Shown here: in pieces, positions 1 through 13,100 of the stretch | Position numbering within the stretch: position 1 is the stretch's first letter | Layout of the letters: each line of letters starts with the position of its first letter | Assembly: GCF_037975245.1 (NCBI RefSeq) | Contig: NC_092579.1 | Span: 13,934,678 to 13,998,677 of the forward strand | Origin: Apostichopus japonicus | Taxonomy: Eukaryota > Echinodermata > Holothuroidea > Aspidochirotida > Stichopodidae | Length of the DNA stretch: 64,000 nt | Direction: 5' to 3' | Translations under genes and position numbers: made by a program | Notes under the pieces: generated by a model | The model's database searches: none | Seen by the model: only the letters and a program-made list of their open reading frames with translations | What the model was told of the DNA's origin: nothing

Positions 1-488
1 CAATTAATTAATTACTCTATGCCTCGTTAAGTGCATACATGAAAAGTTTTTATCTAGTGCAGAAGTGGACACAGAGTGGTGGATCTTGCAGGCCACAGTG
101 AAATTTTATACCGAATCCGTGGCCCACATTACTGAAGAAAAGAATCTATTTTTGTGACTTGGCAGTGTAACGTGATATATAACATGACATGGTCGTAGGA
201 TCAGAAATATCTACATGAGAGTTTTCCATCTGTTGTTTTTGTTGAAAATATTCTAATATCATAAGCAGGCCCCTTCAATAAAGTCTCTATACAAACTCCC
301 CAAGGTACTACAAATTTCATGTTGTTCTTTGCCATAAGACTCTGAAGGCTGCATTAATAAGGTTTCAAAGAACTTGTGTGCTGCAGATAAATTGGCAATT
401 GCTAAATGGTGCAAAATTGTTGGTATTTTGAACTTGGTATTTCCTTGCTTTTGAGTTAAAATTCAATTTCGTTTTTTTAATTTTATAG

Positions 489-3400
489 GCATTGAAGAGT
501 AAATCTATTGTGGTAGCCTATGAAGTTGCATTGTCTGTACAGAGGTTGGTCAAAAAATACAGCAAGGAGATTCCACAGGGAACGTGGGACACCATCTTGG
601 ACATCATCAGAGAGCTATTTAGCCAGATGCAAGTGAGTTAAACTTGATGTGTAGTCCATTATACACAAGATTATAAACAATATCCATACCATACACTAGT
701 GTTCCTCAGGTGATGGTATGGTGTAGAAATAAACAATATCCATACCATACATTAGTGTTCCTCAGGTGATGGTATGGTGTAGAGATAAACAATATCCATA
801 CCATACATTAGTGTTCCTCATGTGATGGTATGGTGCAGAAATAAACAATATCCACACCATACATTAGTGTTCCTCATGTGATGGTATGGTGTAGAGATCA
901 ACAATATCCACACCATACATTAGTGTTCCTCATTTGATGGTATGGTGTAGAGGTCAACAATATCCACACCATACATTAGTGATCCTCATGTGACGGTATG
1001 GTGTAGAGATCAGCAATATCCACACCATACATTAGTGTTTCCTCAGGTGATGGAATGGTGTAGAGATAAACAATATCCATACCTTACATTAGTGATCCTC
1101 AGGTGATGGTATGGTGCAGAGATGAAAAATTCCCATACCTTACATTTGTTCCTCGGGTGAGGGTATGGTGTAGAGATGAACAATATCCATACCATACATT
1201 AGTGTTCCTCATTTGATGGTATGGTGTAGAGGTCAACAATATCCACACCATACATTAGTGATCCTCATGTGACGGTATGGTGTAGAGATCAGCAATATCC
1301 ACACCATACATTAGTGTTTCCTCAGGTGATGGAATGGTGTAGAGATAAACAATATCCATACCTTACATTAGTGATCCTCAGGTGATGGTATGGTGCAGAG
1401 ATGAAAAATTCCCATACCTTACATTTGTTCCTCGGGTGAGGGTATGGTGTAGAGATGAACAATATCCACACCATCCATTAGAGTTCTTTGGATGTCAGGA
1501 TGGTGCAGAGATAAACAATACCCGACGCACCACATGTATTACTTAAAAATTTTAAGAATATCATATCCTATTTTTTAAGAGATCCACCTTTTTTTTGGTC
1601 TGATGATATTCTACTGTTGTTTTATTGTACAAACCGACGGTTCATCTAATACTAACTGCAAACGACCCATCCGATAAATTAATATCAAAAGTCGTATTTT
1701 TGTTCGTTTCTCTGTAGGTACCGAGCTCTGACCAAGAAGGCCAACTCCTGGAAACTTTAAACAGAGAAGCTCAGTCCCTATTGTCGTACATTGAAACACT
1801 CCACGACAACCACGAATACGATGGATCCCCTATCAAGCTTTTTGCTATCGTAGAAGAGTTTTCCTCTGTGCGACCGGTAAAATATTATGATGAGTTGGAA
1901 GATAACACATTAGTGGGTTGTCTCTATGTTGACAGCCAGATGTTTGTATCGGGCATGAGCTTCTTCCGCAAATTCGCGGAATATCAGTGATTTCTTTTCT
2001 ACCTCGGGGACAAAAACTATTATCCTAACACACACTGTAGCATATGCAAACTGGAGCCTATACCGCAATTTTTGCAAAGTTCCGTGACATTTTATTTACC
2101 CCAGGCTCATCCCTGTTGTATGACATGAAAGTGGAAAGAGCCAAGGTGGTAAAAATTAATGATGGAAAGTAATAGCTTTATTGTTTATAGAGAGCAGCCA
2201 ATTACTAGCCTTTACCATTGTTCCCACCACACCACACCACACCACACCACACCACACCACACCCCTCCCCACCCCACCCCACCCCCATAAAAACAAATAA
2301 GATTCATAGACTTATACTATGCACTGCCCATGGTGAACAGAAGTGTGACAATGGCAATACAATTGAGATTGTGTTTGTGGTGAAATCTTTAACTTCCTGT
2401 AGTTAAGTTAATAGATGGTTTCTTTTAACTTCACATCAGTGATTCTTTCTCCATTCATCTCTGTAAATATTTAACATGATTGAGGCGGGGGGGGGGGGGA
2501 ACCCCACAAACATTTTAAAATTGAAAAGAGTGCAGTACATTTCACCGCGGAATTTGTGCAATCCTTACCTGTTTTTTATCGACAGAATGACTTGTTATTA
2601 CTCAAAATAACTCTCATCGAAATTAATTGGTGCAGATTCTGCAAAGAATTTCTTTTCTACCAATTTGAAGGAGCAAACAATGCCCAATTTCATCTCTTTC
2701 AATCCATTCTTGTCTTCTGTTTTTACTGTTTAGGAGAGTTCTTTACTCTCACTGATCTCGTTTAGAGCTCAGTCTATCCATCCAACCAAAGTAGACTGGA
2801 TACCCAACTTACAGCGGCTGATGGAAAACTTCTTCCGGAAGGATCGTCCCACCTCAGTCAGAGAAAAGTCTGTCCTAGTCTTGTCCTCTGTTCATAGTGC
2901 CACGAGACACTTGTACGAGGTATGTCCAATTTGATTTATTCCTCTTGTTTCAAATTTCACATAGAAAGTTAAAAAATCATGTAATTCTCGGAACAAAAAT
3001 TGTTGGATGCAACATATCCTCTTTATGTCACTCTTATCCTCCTGTTCTCGATACCACATTACAAAATTTGTGAACAATTTTAGTTCTATTTTTCTTTTTC
3101 TTTTCTTTCATTCTCCACTGAACTGAACTCAAATTTTCACATACAAAATAAAATTAAATAAAAATTAAATAAAATCATGCTATACCTACAAAATACCTAC
3201 TGAACATAAGCAAAATCTTGATTTGATTTTTAGACTGTACACGCAAATATATTATCAAAATGAAAATTGTTACATTATGTCAAAATTTCTGTTGAAGATG
3301 CTAACACATTTCAAAGGGTTAAATTAGTTAATATAATTAATACAATAACCTTGTAGAATGTTGATCATGAGTGCTCATATTGGTTAATATTTGCAGGATA

Positions 3401-4145
3401 TTTTTGGAATAATAAAGTGGTATGATTTTTTGCAAATTTGTTGTGTAGACACAAAGTCAGGATGGATAGTCAACCAGCCACAATTTCAGAATATGTTTAC
3501 TTTGCAAATCTAAGAAAAAAATATATGCTGACTCTTTTACACATTATTTCCAAACTCAAAACCAAACTCAAACTCAAATCCAAACTCAAAACCCACCTTT
3601 TCCGGCTTCATTTCTATGACACATAAATATATCTTTCATTTTATGGCTGTTTTAGTGTCACCATTTTACATAACTGAATTCCATTGCAATATTTGTGCAA
3701 TATATATTTGCTATGTGTTTTATGCTATTATTGATTCTGTATATTGTGAAATAGTTATATAGTTATTTTAGTACTTTTTCACATATTTCATGTAGTTTTA
3801 CACTGTATTTTTAACATTTTCTCTACTTTACATTGTGTAATTTTATCTTTGTTAGGTGTATTGGTTTTTGTATTTATGTTTTACGACCTTGTTTTTATGT
3901 ATTATGTTTTGTAAAGCGCTTTGAAGCTTTTGCATATTGCGCTAAATAAGTTGCATATTATTATTATTTGTTAATCATCTCTGTCTCAGGATGACCTCCT
4001 TGAGATGGTAATTCTGCCGCAGTTTGCTCACATCGCAGACGATCCTAGCTTTCACATCCGTAAGGTGGTGGTGCAGTTCCTGTTGGATATTGCTAAAGTC
4101 TGTCAGATGAAAAGATGTTTAGATGTGCTGGACATCATTGCCAAG
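489..4145 (+). CDS. TSC2: TSC2 exons 489-632, 1718-1876, 2734-2919, 3990-4145 (N-terminal helical repeats)
   Basis: Four phase-0 exons encode about 215 residues of the alpha-helical N-terminal region of tuberin, which in the known protein contributes to hamartin binding. Recognisable stretches are [13 protein letters not shown] in the first exon, SFRAQSIHP and [16 protein letters not shown] in the third, and [15 protein letters not shown] in the fourth. The human counterparts are QRLVKQYNKDIP, SYRAQSIHP and QVRKLATQLLVDLAE. The first exon opens directly at its acceptor at 488, so the coding sequence continues to the left of the window. Positions 1-488 are the end of the preceding intron, and I see no exon there. 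Confidence 0.93.
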
Positions 4146-7100
4146 GTAAAGATTCAATTACGGCCATCTCTGCAAACATGTATGTATGTACTTCAGATCA
4201 TCCTGCAAGTAGGAACTAGTGAAGAAGCCATCATTGGCTTATCAAAGCCGCAAGCTGACCGAAGTCAGTCTCTTAGATTCATATTTAACGTCCACTATTA
4301 TGAATTGTCAATTGTCAACAACTCTGTAACTGGACGACATACATTAATCTTGGAGGGACTCAAACTCGAACATGATTTCTTATGCAAGCCAGGAACGTTG
4401 ACATGAAGGGTTTTGTCCTAATGTTATGTGTTTATTTGTGCAATGTATTGCCGCCTTTAGAATGATGTGCCTTTTGAAGAAAGATTTTATTAGGTTTGAA
4501 ATGTGTGGGCATTGTAACCTTTGTGTATTTCATGTGTGTTATCCTATACAAGTTGTTTTATTGTAGAATCCACTTTATTTTCACAGCTATTGTTCTGTAT
4601 CAAATTATTAAAGATATGAAGATGCTTTACAAATCTGGTAAAGAATTTAATGCAAAATTTTGTACTGAATTTGGGGTTAAATAAATCTAACACAGAAATG
4701 TCATAAAACCTACAGAATCGAGGGCTCATATCAAGCCCACCAATGTAGATTTCACCACTTAATGACAGGTGATATCTCACAAACACCTTTATCATAGACA
4801 AATGTGGCAGGTGTTATCTCACAAACACAAACACCTTCTTAATCAAAGACAAATGTGGCAGGTGTTATCTCATCAACACAAACACCTTATTTATCAATTT
4901 ATCAGAGACAAATGTGGCAGGTGTTGTCTCACAAACACAAACACCTTCTTTATTGTAGAAAAATGTGGCAGTTGTTTTAACACAAACACCTTCTTTATCG
5001 TAGACAAATGTGGCAGGTGTTTTCTTACAAACACAAACACCTTCTTAATCAAAGACAAATGTGGCAGGTGTTTTCTCACAAACACCACCACCTTCTTTAT
5101 CCTAGACAAATGCGGCATGTGCCATCTCACAAACACCTTCTTTATCGTAGACAAATGCGGCATGTGTTATCTCACAAACACCTTCTTTATCGTAGACAAA
5201 CATTCTCATTCACAGGTTGTGATGAACCCTGTACAAACCAGAGATGTAGAGTCTCCTGGACCCCTGGGGTCAAAGGTCATAAGGAAGGAAGCAGAGTTGG
5301 TTGACATACAGACCGGTGTGTTGGGCTTGCTGGAGATGTTTAAGGTAAGTAACGGACGTCTTTTATTTTCATTCGAATCATGTGTGAAGCATCAAACCAA
5401 GAAATTTTTAGTGTTAAAATGTGGTACCCCTCCATCAAAGGAGAACATGTACAGTGCAGTTAATACTCCTGTACTTAGTTTGCTTTTCAAGATATGCAAC
5501 TGAAAAATATATAGAATATCTTGAAAATTTTTTGATAGGAAATATTGATGTCGTATGCGCAGTTGGCATGCGATCGCAATGTTCAACTGAAAACTCCTTC
5601 AAAGTCAACCACTTTGTTCTCTATTTCAGTTTGCTATGATTGATTTTTTCATTTCTTTTCTATTCTTTTAAATTTTTTTTGTCACATTTGAAACTGGATC
5701 AGAAGTGAGCGCTGCGTAAATGGAAAAGATAAAATAAAATGTTCGAAAAATTTTACAAAAGTGAAAATTGTGCCACATTTGATCTATTATGGTATGACTT
5801 TCACAAATTGTTTGGAGATTCATATTAGTACCTGCTATTGAAACAATAACTATTTTTTGCCTTTCTTACATTTCGGTGCACTATTTATTGTCTCTGATAT
5901 TTTGAATTATTCAATGTAAATGTCTTGAGCATGTTAACACCTTCCTGCCCACCCCTCCATCAACTTGTGAAAATCTATTTAAAAGATCTCGTTATTTTCA
6001 CTTCTTCGATCAATCTTCTTTTGTGTACCCACAGACCAAGTTGAGTCGTTCACCATCCAACCATGCAGTCGCTGCCTTTGAGCTACTGGTCAAACACATG
6101 TTGAACCAGTACAAAAATAACTACAAGTCTTCGGTAGCAAGTGATATAAGAGCAAGGGTAAGTGTGAAAAAACGAAGAGAAAAATTGGTGTGAAATAAAA
6201 CTAATCCTGTTAAAATAGCCATCACATCTTACCCCCCTTTTCTTTTCTGGAGAGGGAGTAAAGTCAAATGATGATTGGTGTGAAATGATAATTCTGATGG
6301 GGGATACTATATCATTCTATTTGTCTGCTTTTGGATACTTTTCAAATAATTCCATGTATGATGGTATATGGTAACTTTGCAAAAGTAAGGGCATTTAATG
6401 CTCATTTAAAAGATAGCGGTGATGATGATCTCTTTGACTTTGCTCAGCGAGTTTAGTTCTATCCTTTTTGCTTTCGATGATAATCGTAACCTTTGCATTC
6501 ATAATGGCGTATGTGTGTATGTATGTGTGATTGCGTTTGTGACGCTCAGATTGTAAACACGATATCTCAAGAAGGGAAGGTCAGACCAATTTCATATTTG
6601 GTGTGTAGAAGAACCACAATGAGTACAAGAAGCCTATTGTTTTTGGTGGAGGTCAAAGATCATTTGGGGTCACCAGATGTCAAATAGTGAAAAAGTATAC
6701 ATTACATCAGATTCATGAATAAAACTGCTCATGTTACATCATCAAAACCACAATGCATTTTTGCATTCTGGTTGTAAATGTGATTTCATTGATGGTTTGA
6801 CCAGATTCTGACAAAAGTAGAAAGTATTATACATGCAAAGGTCAGTAGTCAAAATGCACGAGGCATGGAAACATTTCCCTAACTGATGTGTTGAAGTTTA
6901 CTGTATTATTCTGCCAAATGGGTGAAATAATCCTTGAAAGTGTCTCAAAATACAAAATTTATGTTTCTTAATTTCACCGTGAGAATTGTAGCGGTTTTCG
7001 TTAAGCTCTGTGGATTAAAATTGCCATCGAACGAGTGGTTACAATTTGATTACAAACACATCAACTACAGTAACTATTAGTGCAGCTACATACGTATAAC

Positions 7101-10100
7101 ACAGAACGCAAATTTAGGGAACGCTTGAAATTACTGTGTTCAACTGTCCTAACTGTTTGTATGGATGTGCTAGCCTAGTACATCGATATAAAAACAACAA
7201 CATATTCAGGAACTTCCCAGCTTGTATTGTCGTATTGTTCTGTGAATCTTTTATGCATACTTGTGTGCAATGCTCAAGAATTATTCTTATCTCATGTTTA
7301 ATAGGTCTTTGAGTGTCTTCTCCAGCTCAAAGCAGACTGTCATGGTCGCCTAGGGTTACCAGACAAGGATGGTGTCATGAAGTACAGTCCATATATTCTC
7401 TGTGATGTTGGGTAAGGGCTTCATATTATTTTCTTTTTTCATTTTTTTTGTAACCATTTTTAAAACATTTGTTCTCTTTCAGTAGGATTACAACATTAAT
7501 GCAGTGGTTCAGGGATTTCCTGACAGTTAAATATACCAACATGGGCAAATAGGAAGATTACTTGCACAGAAGGAAAAGTGTTTGTTTATTTTGCTAGATG
7601 GCTGTGAATATAAACCTGTGATGTGTTAACGCAGAGATCGGTGTGATGGGAATGAACGCTTGCAATGCCAGCATTTCTCGTGAGACTTTGCAACACTGTC
7701 GTTGATAGAGTTATTAAATATTCTAAATATTGTGTTTAAGTGACATGTCAAACAATATAGCCACAGAAGCATCAAAAATCCTGCTCAGGTAGTATGAGTG
7801 AATATTGCATAATAGGTATAATCTTTGCCAGCCAGAAGTGCCAGTGGTATAAACTAATGGAACACAACAGATTACTTGCACAGCCTGGTTGCCTGATGCT
7901 ATAGCCTCTCTCAACATCCTTCTCCTGGCATGGTATCTAATGGAACATCGAGCTAATCACATGGGTGAAATTTGGATGAAAGTTCGATACGGCCTGTAGT
8001 ATTAGTATAAATGAAACATAGCCAGCTGTTAAATACCAGAGTGATATCAACAAGCTGTTTGTTACACAGGATGGAGATGGACATTGCAGGACGGCCTTCT
8101 CCTCCCATGGCCACCTCACCGCCTCTGGTAGAACGATACTGCAGGACTACCATCCTACCATTTGGGCAGGCTTTCAAGGCAGTCACTGTCAGTCTCAAGT
8201 GTGTAAGTAAAAAAGCATAATTGAAACACAGACATCTTAGTGACAAAGGATGATGGATAAGCTATCCATGCTTGGCTAAATTGACAAAGGATGATGGATA
8301 GATATCCATGCTAGGCTAAATTGACTAAGGATGATGGATATCTATCCTTGCTAGGCTAAATTGACAAAGGATGATGGATAGCTATCCATGCTAGGCTAAA
8401 ATGACAAAGGATGATGAATAGCTATCCATGCTAGGCTAAATTGACAAAGGATGATGGATAGCTATCCATGCTAGGCCAAATTGAAAAAGGATGATGGATA
8501 GCTATCCATGCTAGTCTAAATTGACAAAGGATGATGGATAGCTATCCATGCTAGGCTAAAATGACAAAGGATGATGAATAGCTATCCATGCTAGGCTAAA
8601 TTGACAAAGGATGATGGGTAGCTATCCATGCTAGGCTAAATTGACATAGGATGATGGATAGCTATCCATGCTATGCTAAATTGACAAAGAATGATGGATA
8701 GCTATCCATGCTAGGCTAAATTGACAAAGGATGATGGATAGCTATCCATGCTATGCTAAATTGACAGAGGATGATGGATAGCTATCCATGCTAGGCTAAA
8801 AGGACAAAGGGTGATGGATAGCTATCCATGATAGGCTAAATTGACAAAGGATGATGGATAGCTATCCATGCTAGGCTAAAAGGACAAAGGATGATGGATA
8901 GCTATCCATGCTAGGCTAAAAGGACAAAGGGTGATGGATAGCTATCCATGCTAGGCTAAAATGACAAAGGATGATGGATAGCTATCCATGCTAGGCTAAA
9001 TTGACAAAGGATGATGGATAGCTATCCATGCTAGGCTAAAATGACAGAAGGATGATGGATAGCTATCCATGCTAGGCTAAATTGATTGGTGCTAGGGTGT
9101 ATGTTGATTGAAATGTCACACCCTTCACGATTTTTACACATATTTTACACATATGTCTTAACCAAGAATGATTCGAACCATTGTCAATATTTTGTCAACT
9201 TCAGCGTATTATCGATCATTTCATGGTCTTGTCAAGTCCATACGATTGTCACCATTGAATACCTCTGTACTGGTAGATCTGCTGTTTTAGGCTGGTAACT
9301 GTGTAAACGGATCAATTTTGTCACCACCTTAAGTACTCGGTTATTTATCTTCTATTTTTTTCTTCCCTAGGAGTTGGATTGGCATGTCCTGCAAGTGGTC
9401 ATCTTTGGACTTACTAAAGCCCTCCAAAACAAAACGCTTGTTTTGGCTTCTCAAGCTAATCTAGATCTCTTGTGCAAGACAATGTTCTCGATGGTTAGTA
9501 TGACAAAGAAAATATTCTAATGAAAGCTTTTTAATACTAAAATAGTACAGGCTTTCAATGTTTAAATTGTTTCAATGTATAAACGGTAACAAATGGTTTT
9601 TAAAAATTTGTGAATTTGTTTCCAACAATAAGTTTGATAAGTAATATCTTCACAAACCCTCTGTTTTACCATTAATATACATTAAAAAGTCACTCCCTTT
9701 TGGATTTTATTGATACAAATATTTACCAAAGGCTATTTTGGCTTCTATCTACAGTACTTGAAGTTTGCTCTCTCTATGTTTCCATTTTTTTTATTCCCAC
9801 TAGATTGAGAATCCAGCAAAAGTCAGTTCCTTGGTCAACGTTCCTTCCAATTTTCATAGAATTGATTTCTTCGTCTGTGTCTATGGTCTGTTGACTGCGT
9901 TAGTGCCGTACCACTCACAGCTGGAACCGACACAAAAGGTAAGCGACTTCCACATCAGATAAACAAGGCCAGTTGTCCGCAAACTATGGTCGGGAACCAA
10001 TGGTGGCTTCAGAAATATTTGGGCGACCTTGTAAACATTCCAGAAAATTGTAAAAACTTACTGAAATATTCTGAGAAATTTCCACAAAGGAAATCATTTG

Positions 10101-13100
10101 TTACAAATTCGTTATTCTAATAGTAATGGGAGGCATGTCTGTAGAAGCTATATAAGCAACTATTTTCTTCCTCTCGATTTCATCTGGTCTCTTTAGTTTG
10201 GTTAGGTTTCAGCTGCATCTCTGGATCACTGGTGATAAAAATTGCAGATCACCACCCTACATGAATATATATGAAGCTATCCAGAACAGCATAAAAAGGA
10301 AACCATCGTTTACTTACTGTTTATGATATCGAATAAAACAGGTCAAGGCGGAACATCCACCAATCCAAAAACAAACCAGTCGAACGAAAAATAAACGTAG
10401 TTGGGGTTCTCAGTCTGCTGTTGACATTGTGTACCAGTGCCTTCTACAATCCAAGCTTGATACAGTGTGGAGTGACTGTATATCATTCCCATCACCACCT
10501 TCATGACAGCCAGCCTAATTAAGAGAGGTATTGGCAAACTGAGACTCCCACAACTAGAGACTAATCGACACCCATTAATTCCTTCATCCCCCGTGCAATA
10601 ATACTTTACAATAATAAGTTGAGTCGTTAATTGTTTGGCTTATTTAATGGGTATGCTTACTGTTTTTATCCATTTAATCTGTTCTTACTTTTTCAACTCT
10701 TTAGTGAATATAGGAATATAGGTTTATATATTTTTGTACTTTTGATTCGTGCATGTATCGTAATTTCCTTTTATGGAGTTATAAAGTTTTACTTACTTAC
10801 TTACTAACTTACTTACTTACATACTTACTTAAACATTAAAATCGGAACAAATTTTGTTGTTCATCTCGTCACTTTCAGGTTGCCTTGATCAAGTACCTAC
10901 AGAGTGGCCTAAAGCTCCAATGTCCCCAGCAGTGTATTGATGGAATGATGCTGTGTGTACTGGAGATGCAGGATACCATGGTGAAAATGCTCCCATCTAT
11001 TATATTAGAACTTTCCAAAATGTCCGCCACTCCTTCCATGGCTGTTCCGGTGCTGGAGTTCTTGTCTAGTGAGTGGTTTTATCTTTTCAATCATTTGCGA
11101 TTCACAAGGTTAGAAAAGGTGTATATCTTTTTCAAAATTTTCACATCATAGGAATAACAAATTTTTGGTTCCTTTAATAATTTTTGTTTGCCTATTTATC
11201 ACAGAGTTTGCTTTTGTGACTTCATCAATAAGTTCGAATTGGTTTCAGATTAAAATCTACCTCTGTGTTGTGGCAACCTCCAATTAGTGGTTAATTTTAT
11301 ACAGCAGCTCAGTGTTGGTGGACTTGTTGACATATACAGTGTAAAATATATTCTTTTCACTGTTTTTTTCTTGTTTCTTCCATCAGGTCTCATTTGGTTT
11401 CCTAATTTATATGCCAGTTTTGTAGAGACAGCCTACATGAGTATCTTTGCTGTAGCACTGCATTATACTAACCCTTACAAGTAAGTAGCTTTCTTTTTGG
11501 GGGAGAAAATCTTTCAAGGGAAGCAAAGAAAACAATGACTCACGTACAAACCCATCATGCTCGCTGACAGACAGTGAGATGTGACTCATTACTCACTATA
11601 AAAACAGCCGTCTGCAATCTCACACCACAAGCCCAGGAGCTTTCCTGAGTCGGACTAAGCCATGACCCACTAGACCTCCCCCCCCCCCACCATCGACCCT
11701 GTACCTAAGACTATAATGTAAGTTAACTCAAACTGCCAGTCAGGCCCTTCAGGTGTTGGCCCTGTTAAATAAAGTGTCAGATATCTTACAAATATAAGTG
11801 AAATATCTTCTTAGGATAGCAAAATTTAAGATATGATGTTATTTCTTAACTCTCTGACATGAAGGACATTTGTGTTGAAGAAAAAGAGACATTAATGTTG
11901 GTCATTATGTTAGATCCTGTGTAAAGGTCAGAAGATGACCATGTTGTTAGAAAATTTGAATCAAAGCCTGTTTCGTGCTCTTTGGTTTAATCATAAGTCC
12001 CTTGCTTCTTTCTCTTTATGATGTTTTTGTACACAGGTTCTCTCTCTACGTTGTATCACTGGCTCATCATGTGATTGCCATGTGGTTCATCAAATGTCGT
12101 CTGCCTTTCAGGAGAGAGTTTGTCAACTGCATAACAAGGGTAGGTCTTTCAGTAGGTTATTATTAATTCATGCCACAAGTGTTTCAGAAGTCATTCTGAA
12201 AGTTATAACATTAAGTTTCCTAAAATACAGAATGTATGATGACCTTGGACTTGGAGTAACTTGGTTTTACATAACCTCAGACCACTTTTGATATCATATC
12301 GTTGGCGATCTCATAAACTGATACGATTGGACAAAAAGTCTTCGAGATGTTGACACAAAACTCTGTGATTATAAGTGAAAATAAATACTCTATAAATATC
12401 TCTTGTAGGGTTTGAAAGCTAGTTGTTCCAGACCAGTGATATTTTCACCGCAATCGGAGAGCAACAAGACGACTGGAAGAGGGCTGAGAAGATCAAACAG
12501 CCTTACAAAGTGAGCTCAGAGATTAATTAATTAAGTTTGATGTGAATGCGATGTACATTTGGGATAAGTAAGAAATGTTTGAAATATATAGCAATCCATG
12601 CAGATGGTGACCTACAAGGATATTAAATATAACTCATATTCAAGTGGTATTCTTGGGGGGCGGGGGGTGGGGGGGGGCTTGAACAGTATCAATTGTTCAA
12701 TCTAATATCACATTGAAGATTTCCCTAGTGAACTTTGAAAATTTGGTCTTTTCTGGAATTTTTGGAATTCTTAAAATTGAAAAATATAAATAACAAAATA
12801 AAGTTTCAAGTTTAAGAAATTTTTCAAGATCCAGTAGTATTTGAAAAGTTGTTTTACTTTTTTTCCAAAGATCTTTCTTGAAATTAATTTGATTTTTTTT
12901 TTTCATCTACTATCTTCAAGGTGGCTTGTATAAATTCACTCAAAGAAAGGGTGTATTTTATAGCCACGTAAAATATTTCTTGATATTGGCAGTGATCCAG
13001 TTCAAATCATCATATGTTAAGATCATTTAAATTTGATTTTATAATATTACCCTTGGTTGTGCAATATTTTGTCAAAAATAAGCATGTAAATTTTTTTTTT

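Noticed and set aside
668-1530. CRISPR-like regular repeat
   Set aside because: Units are contiguous diverged tandem copies without unique spacers, in a eukaryotic intron.
4005-4406. 133-codon open frame
   Set aside because: Only its first part (to 4145) is TSC2 exon; the remainder is read-through into the intron after a clear GTAAAG donor.
4894-5163. Minus-strand repetitive frame
   Set aside because: It is a by-product of the tandem array on the opposite strand of TSC2.
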